Assembly (NCBI RefSeq): GCF_013426735.1
Contig: NZ_AP023272.1
Coordinates: 2,276,501 to 2,340,500, forward strand
DNA: 64,000 nucleotides
Direction of reading: 5' to 3'
Source of the DNA: Agrobacterium vitis
Lineage (GTDB): Bacteria > Pseudomonadota > Alphaproteobacteria > Rhizobiales > Rhizobiaceae
Shown in pieces: positions 62,989 to 64,000 of this stretch. Within the stretch, counting starts at the first letter, position 1. Each line of letters begins with the position of its first letter. The notes under the pieces are model-generated. The model was given only the letters and a program-made list of their open reading frames with translations, made no database searches and had not been told where the DNA came from. The position numbers were made by a program, and so were the translations under genes.

Positions 62989-64000
62989 TCAAAACGCTGG
63001 TGCGGCATCCAGAATTCGGATCTGGATACGACGCGTGCCTTGCCAGAGTTCTGCCCCAAGGCAGCCAGCGACATGCACGGCGTCGCCTCGGCGACCAAGC
63101 AGGAGATCACCGAGTGGTGTTTCCTTGGCGCGAAAGGCAATGCCGTCGATTCGACTGCCATCCGCCGCTTCCAGTGTGACCTTGACGTGGCTGGTGCCAA
63201 TCAGCCGAGAATCGCGAATGCGGTGGGCCGGGATGGCGAAGATCGGCTGAGAATGGCCAGAGCCATAGGGTCCGGCGGTTTCCAGGAGGTCGATTAACGC
63301 AAGCGTCGCACCGGATGCGCCAACCGCACCATCGATCTTCAAGGCCCTGATGGCGGAAAGCGCCATGACCTTTTCCTGCGCCTGTTCATCAAAAAACGCC
63401 CGCAACTTGCCGAGATTGCCGCGCTCTACCGTCAGCCCTGCGGCCATCGCATGGCCGCCGCCCTTAACCAGCAGGCCATTGTCCACCGCCGCACGCACCA
63501 TCTTTCCCATGTCGAAACCGGCAATGGACCGGCCGGAGCCTGTCCCCTTACCTGATCCATCGAAGGCAATGGCAAAGGCAGGTCGCTGGAAACGTTCTTT
63601 CAGCCGGGCCGCCAGCAGCCCGACAATGCCAGGATGCCAGCCCTCCCGTGCGGTGAGAATCACGGCGGCATTCTCGCCGGTGCCATATTCCGCCATGGCC
63701 TCTGCTTCCGCCTCGGCCAGCATCTGCGCTTCCATCGCCTGACGTTGGCGGTTCAGGTCGTCCAGTTGGGCGGCAATTTCATCGGCTTCGGCAGCGTCGT
63801 CCAGCGTCAGCAACCGGCTGCCCAGCGCCGCATCGCCGATACGGCCACCGGCATTGATTCGTGGCCCAACCAGAAAACCGAAATGATAGGGCGTCACCGG
63901 GCCGCCAATCCCGGCGATCTTCAGAAGGGATGCAAGACCGGCATTTTGCTGGTGACGAGCAGCAATAAGGCCCTTCACTACATAGGCGCGGTTCAGCCCC
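62989..64000 (-). CDS. recJ: Single-stranded-DNA-specific exonuclease RecJ (C-terminal part)
   Basis: 337 C-terminal codons are visible and the frame stays open through the window end (GLNRAYVVKGL precedes the first internal GTG), so the N-terminal DHH phosphoesterase region is outside. Visible: GPRINAGGRIGDAALGSRLL, the DHHA1 domain with GREGWHPGIVG-like AREGWHPGIVGLLAARLKE, and GGGHAMAAGLTVE, then the C-terminal OB domain. Degrades single-stranded DNA 5' to 3' in recombination and repair. Convergent with the tRNA-Glu array. Confidence 0.93.
   Translation of the reverse strand, partial: GLNRAYVVKGLIAARHQQNAGLASLLKIAGIGGPVTPYHFGFLVGPRINAGGRIGDAALGSRLLTLDDAAEADEIAAQLDDLNRQRQAMEAQMLAEAEAEAMAEYGTGENAAVILTAREGWHPGIVGLLAARLKERFQRPAFAIAFDGSGKGTGSGRSIAGFDMGKMVRAAVDNGLLVKGGGHAMAAGLTVERGNLGKLRAFFDEQAQEKVMALSAIRALKIDGAVGASGATLALIDLLETAGPYGSGHSQPIFAIPAHRIRDSRLIGTSHVKVTLEAADGSRIDGIAFRAKETPLGDLLLGRRGDAVHVAGCLGAELWQGTRRIQIRILDAAPAF

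Overview
The window is chromosomal DNA from an alphaproteobacterium of the Rhizobiaceae, most like the Agrobacterium/Allorhizobium/Rhizobium group. The evidence is the high-GC coding style, fixGHIS, a glnB-glnA operon, an invasion-locus-B protein, a complex I NDUFS4-like protein, alphaproteobacterial LexA boxes (GTTC-N7-GTTC) and rhizobial-type intergenic palindromes. I see no phage, conjugation, transposase or CRISPR genes. Both ends cut a gene: a DUF4105 protein at the left and recJ at the right.

Layout. 1-5 kb: DUF4105 tail, an HD-domain hydrolase, ilvD, and the methionine sulfoxide reductase pair msrP-msrQ. 5-8.8 kb: two overlapping paralogues of GT41 (O-GlcNAc-transferase-like) glycosyltransferases. 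8.7-22.1 kb: a carbohydrate locus on the minus strand (binding protein, two permeases, ATPase, GH2 beta-mannosidase, sugar isomerase-like TIM barrel, Gfo/Idh/MocA dehydrogenase, aldo/keto reductase, GH43 xylosidase) with a divergent LacI-type regulator. 22.1-24.5 kb: metallo-hydrolase and gnd. 24.6-32 kb: copper and microaerobic respiration, with fixG-fixH-fixI-fixS overlapping in series behind a FixK/FNR box, divergent from a copper-exporting ATPase with a CueR/HmrR-type promoter. 32.5-37.1 kb: gyrA, marC-like, an RDD-like small membrane protein, ssb. 37.2-46.5 kb: uvrA (LexA box shared with ssb), DUF72, GNAT, nnr, glnB-glnA behind a sigma-54 promoter, hspQ, ialB-like. 46.9-51.2 kb: YejA-like binding protein, DsbA-like oxidoreductase, DMT exporter, alpha/beta hydrolase. 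51.3-57.7 kb: mfd, sdhE, recG. 57.8-64 kb: small genes, five tRNAs (Arg, Pro, three identical Glu), NDUFS4-like protein, DUF192, a two-domain cold-shock protein, gloA, a repeat-rich lipoprotein and recJ.

How the genes fit together. The 8.7-22 kb locus reads as one catabolic unit: import of a beta-linked oligosaccharide, cleavage by beta-mannosidase and beta-xylosidase, and processing by oxidoreductases and an isomerase. FixGHIS matures the cbb3 oxidase, yet its structural genes fixNOQP are not beside it here. DNA repair is well represented (uvrA, ssb, mfd, recG, recJ).

Most unusual items: a family of three ~124-bp elements with terminal inverted repeats (16.2, 24.6 and 32.3 kb); a 177-bp element with perfect 12-bp terminal inverted repeats beside the third copy; a LexA box on the promoter of an uncharacterised 79-aa gene (58.1 kb); a Rho-independent terminator embedded in the first codons of the DUF192 gene (59.7 kb); and the tandem GT41 pair. 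All calls come from reading the sequence; no database search was possible.
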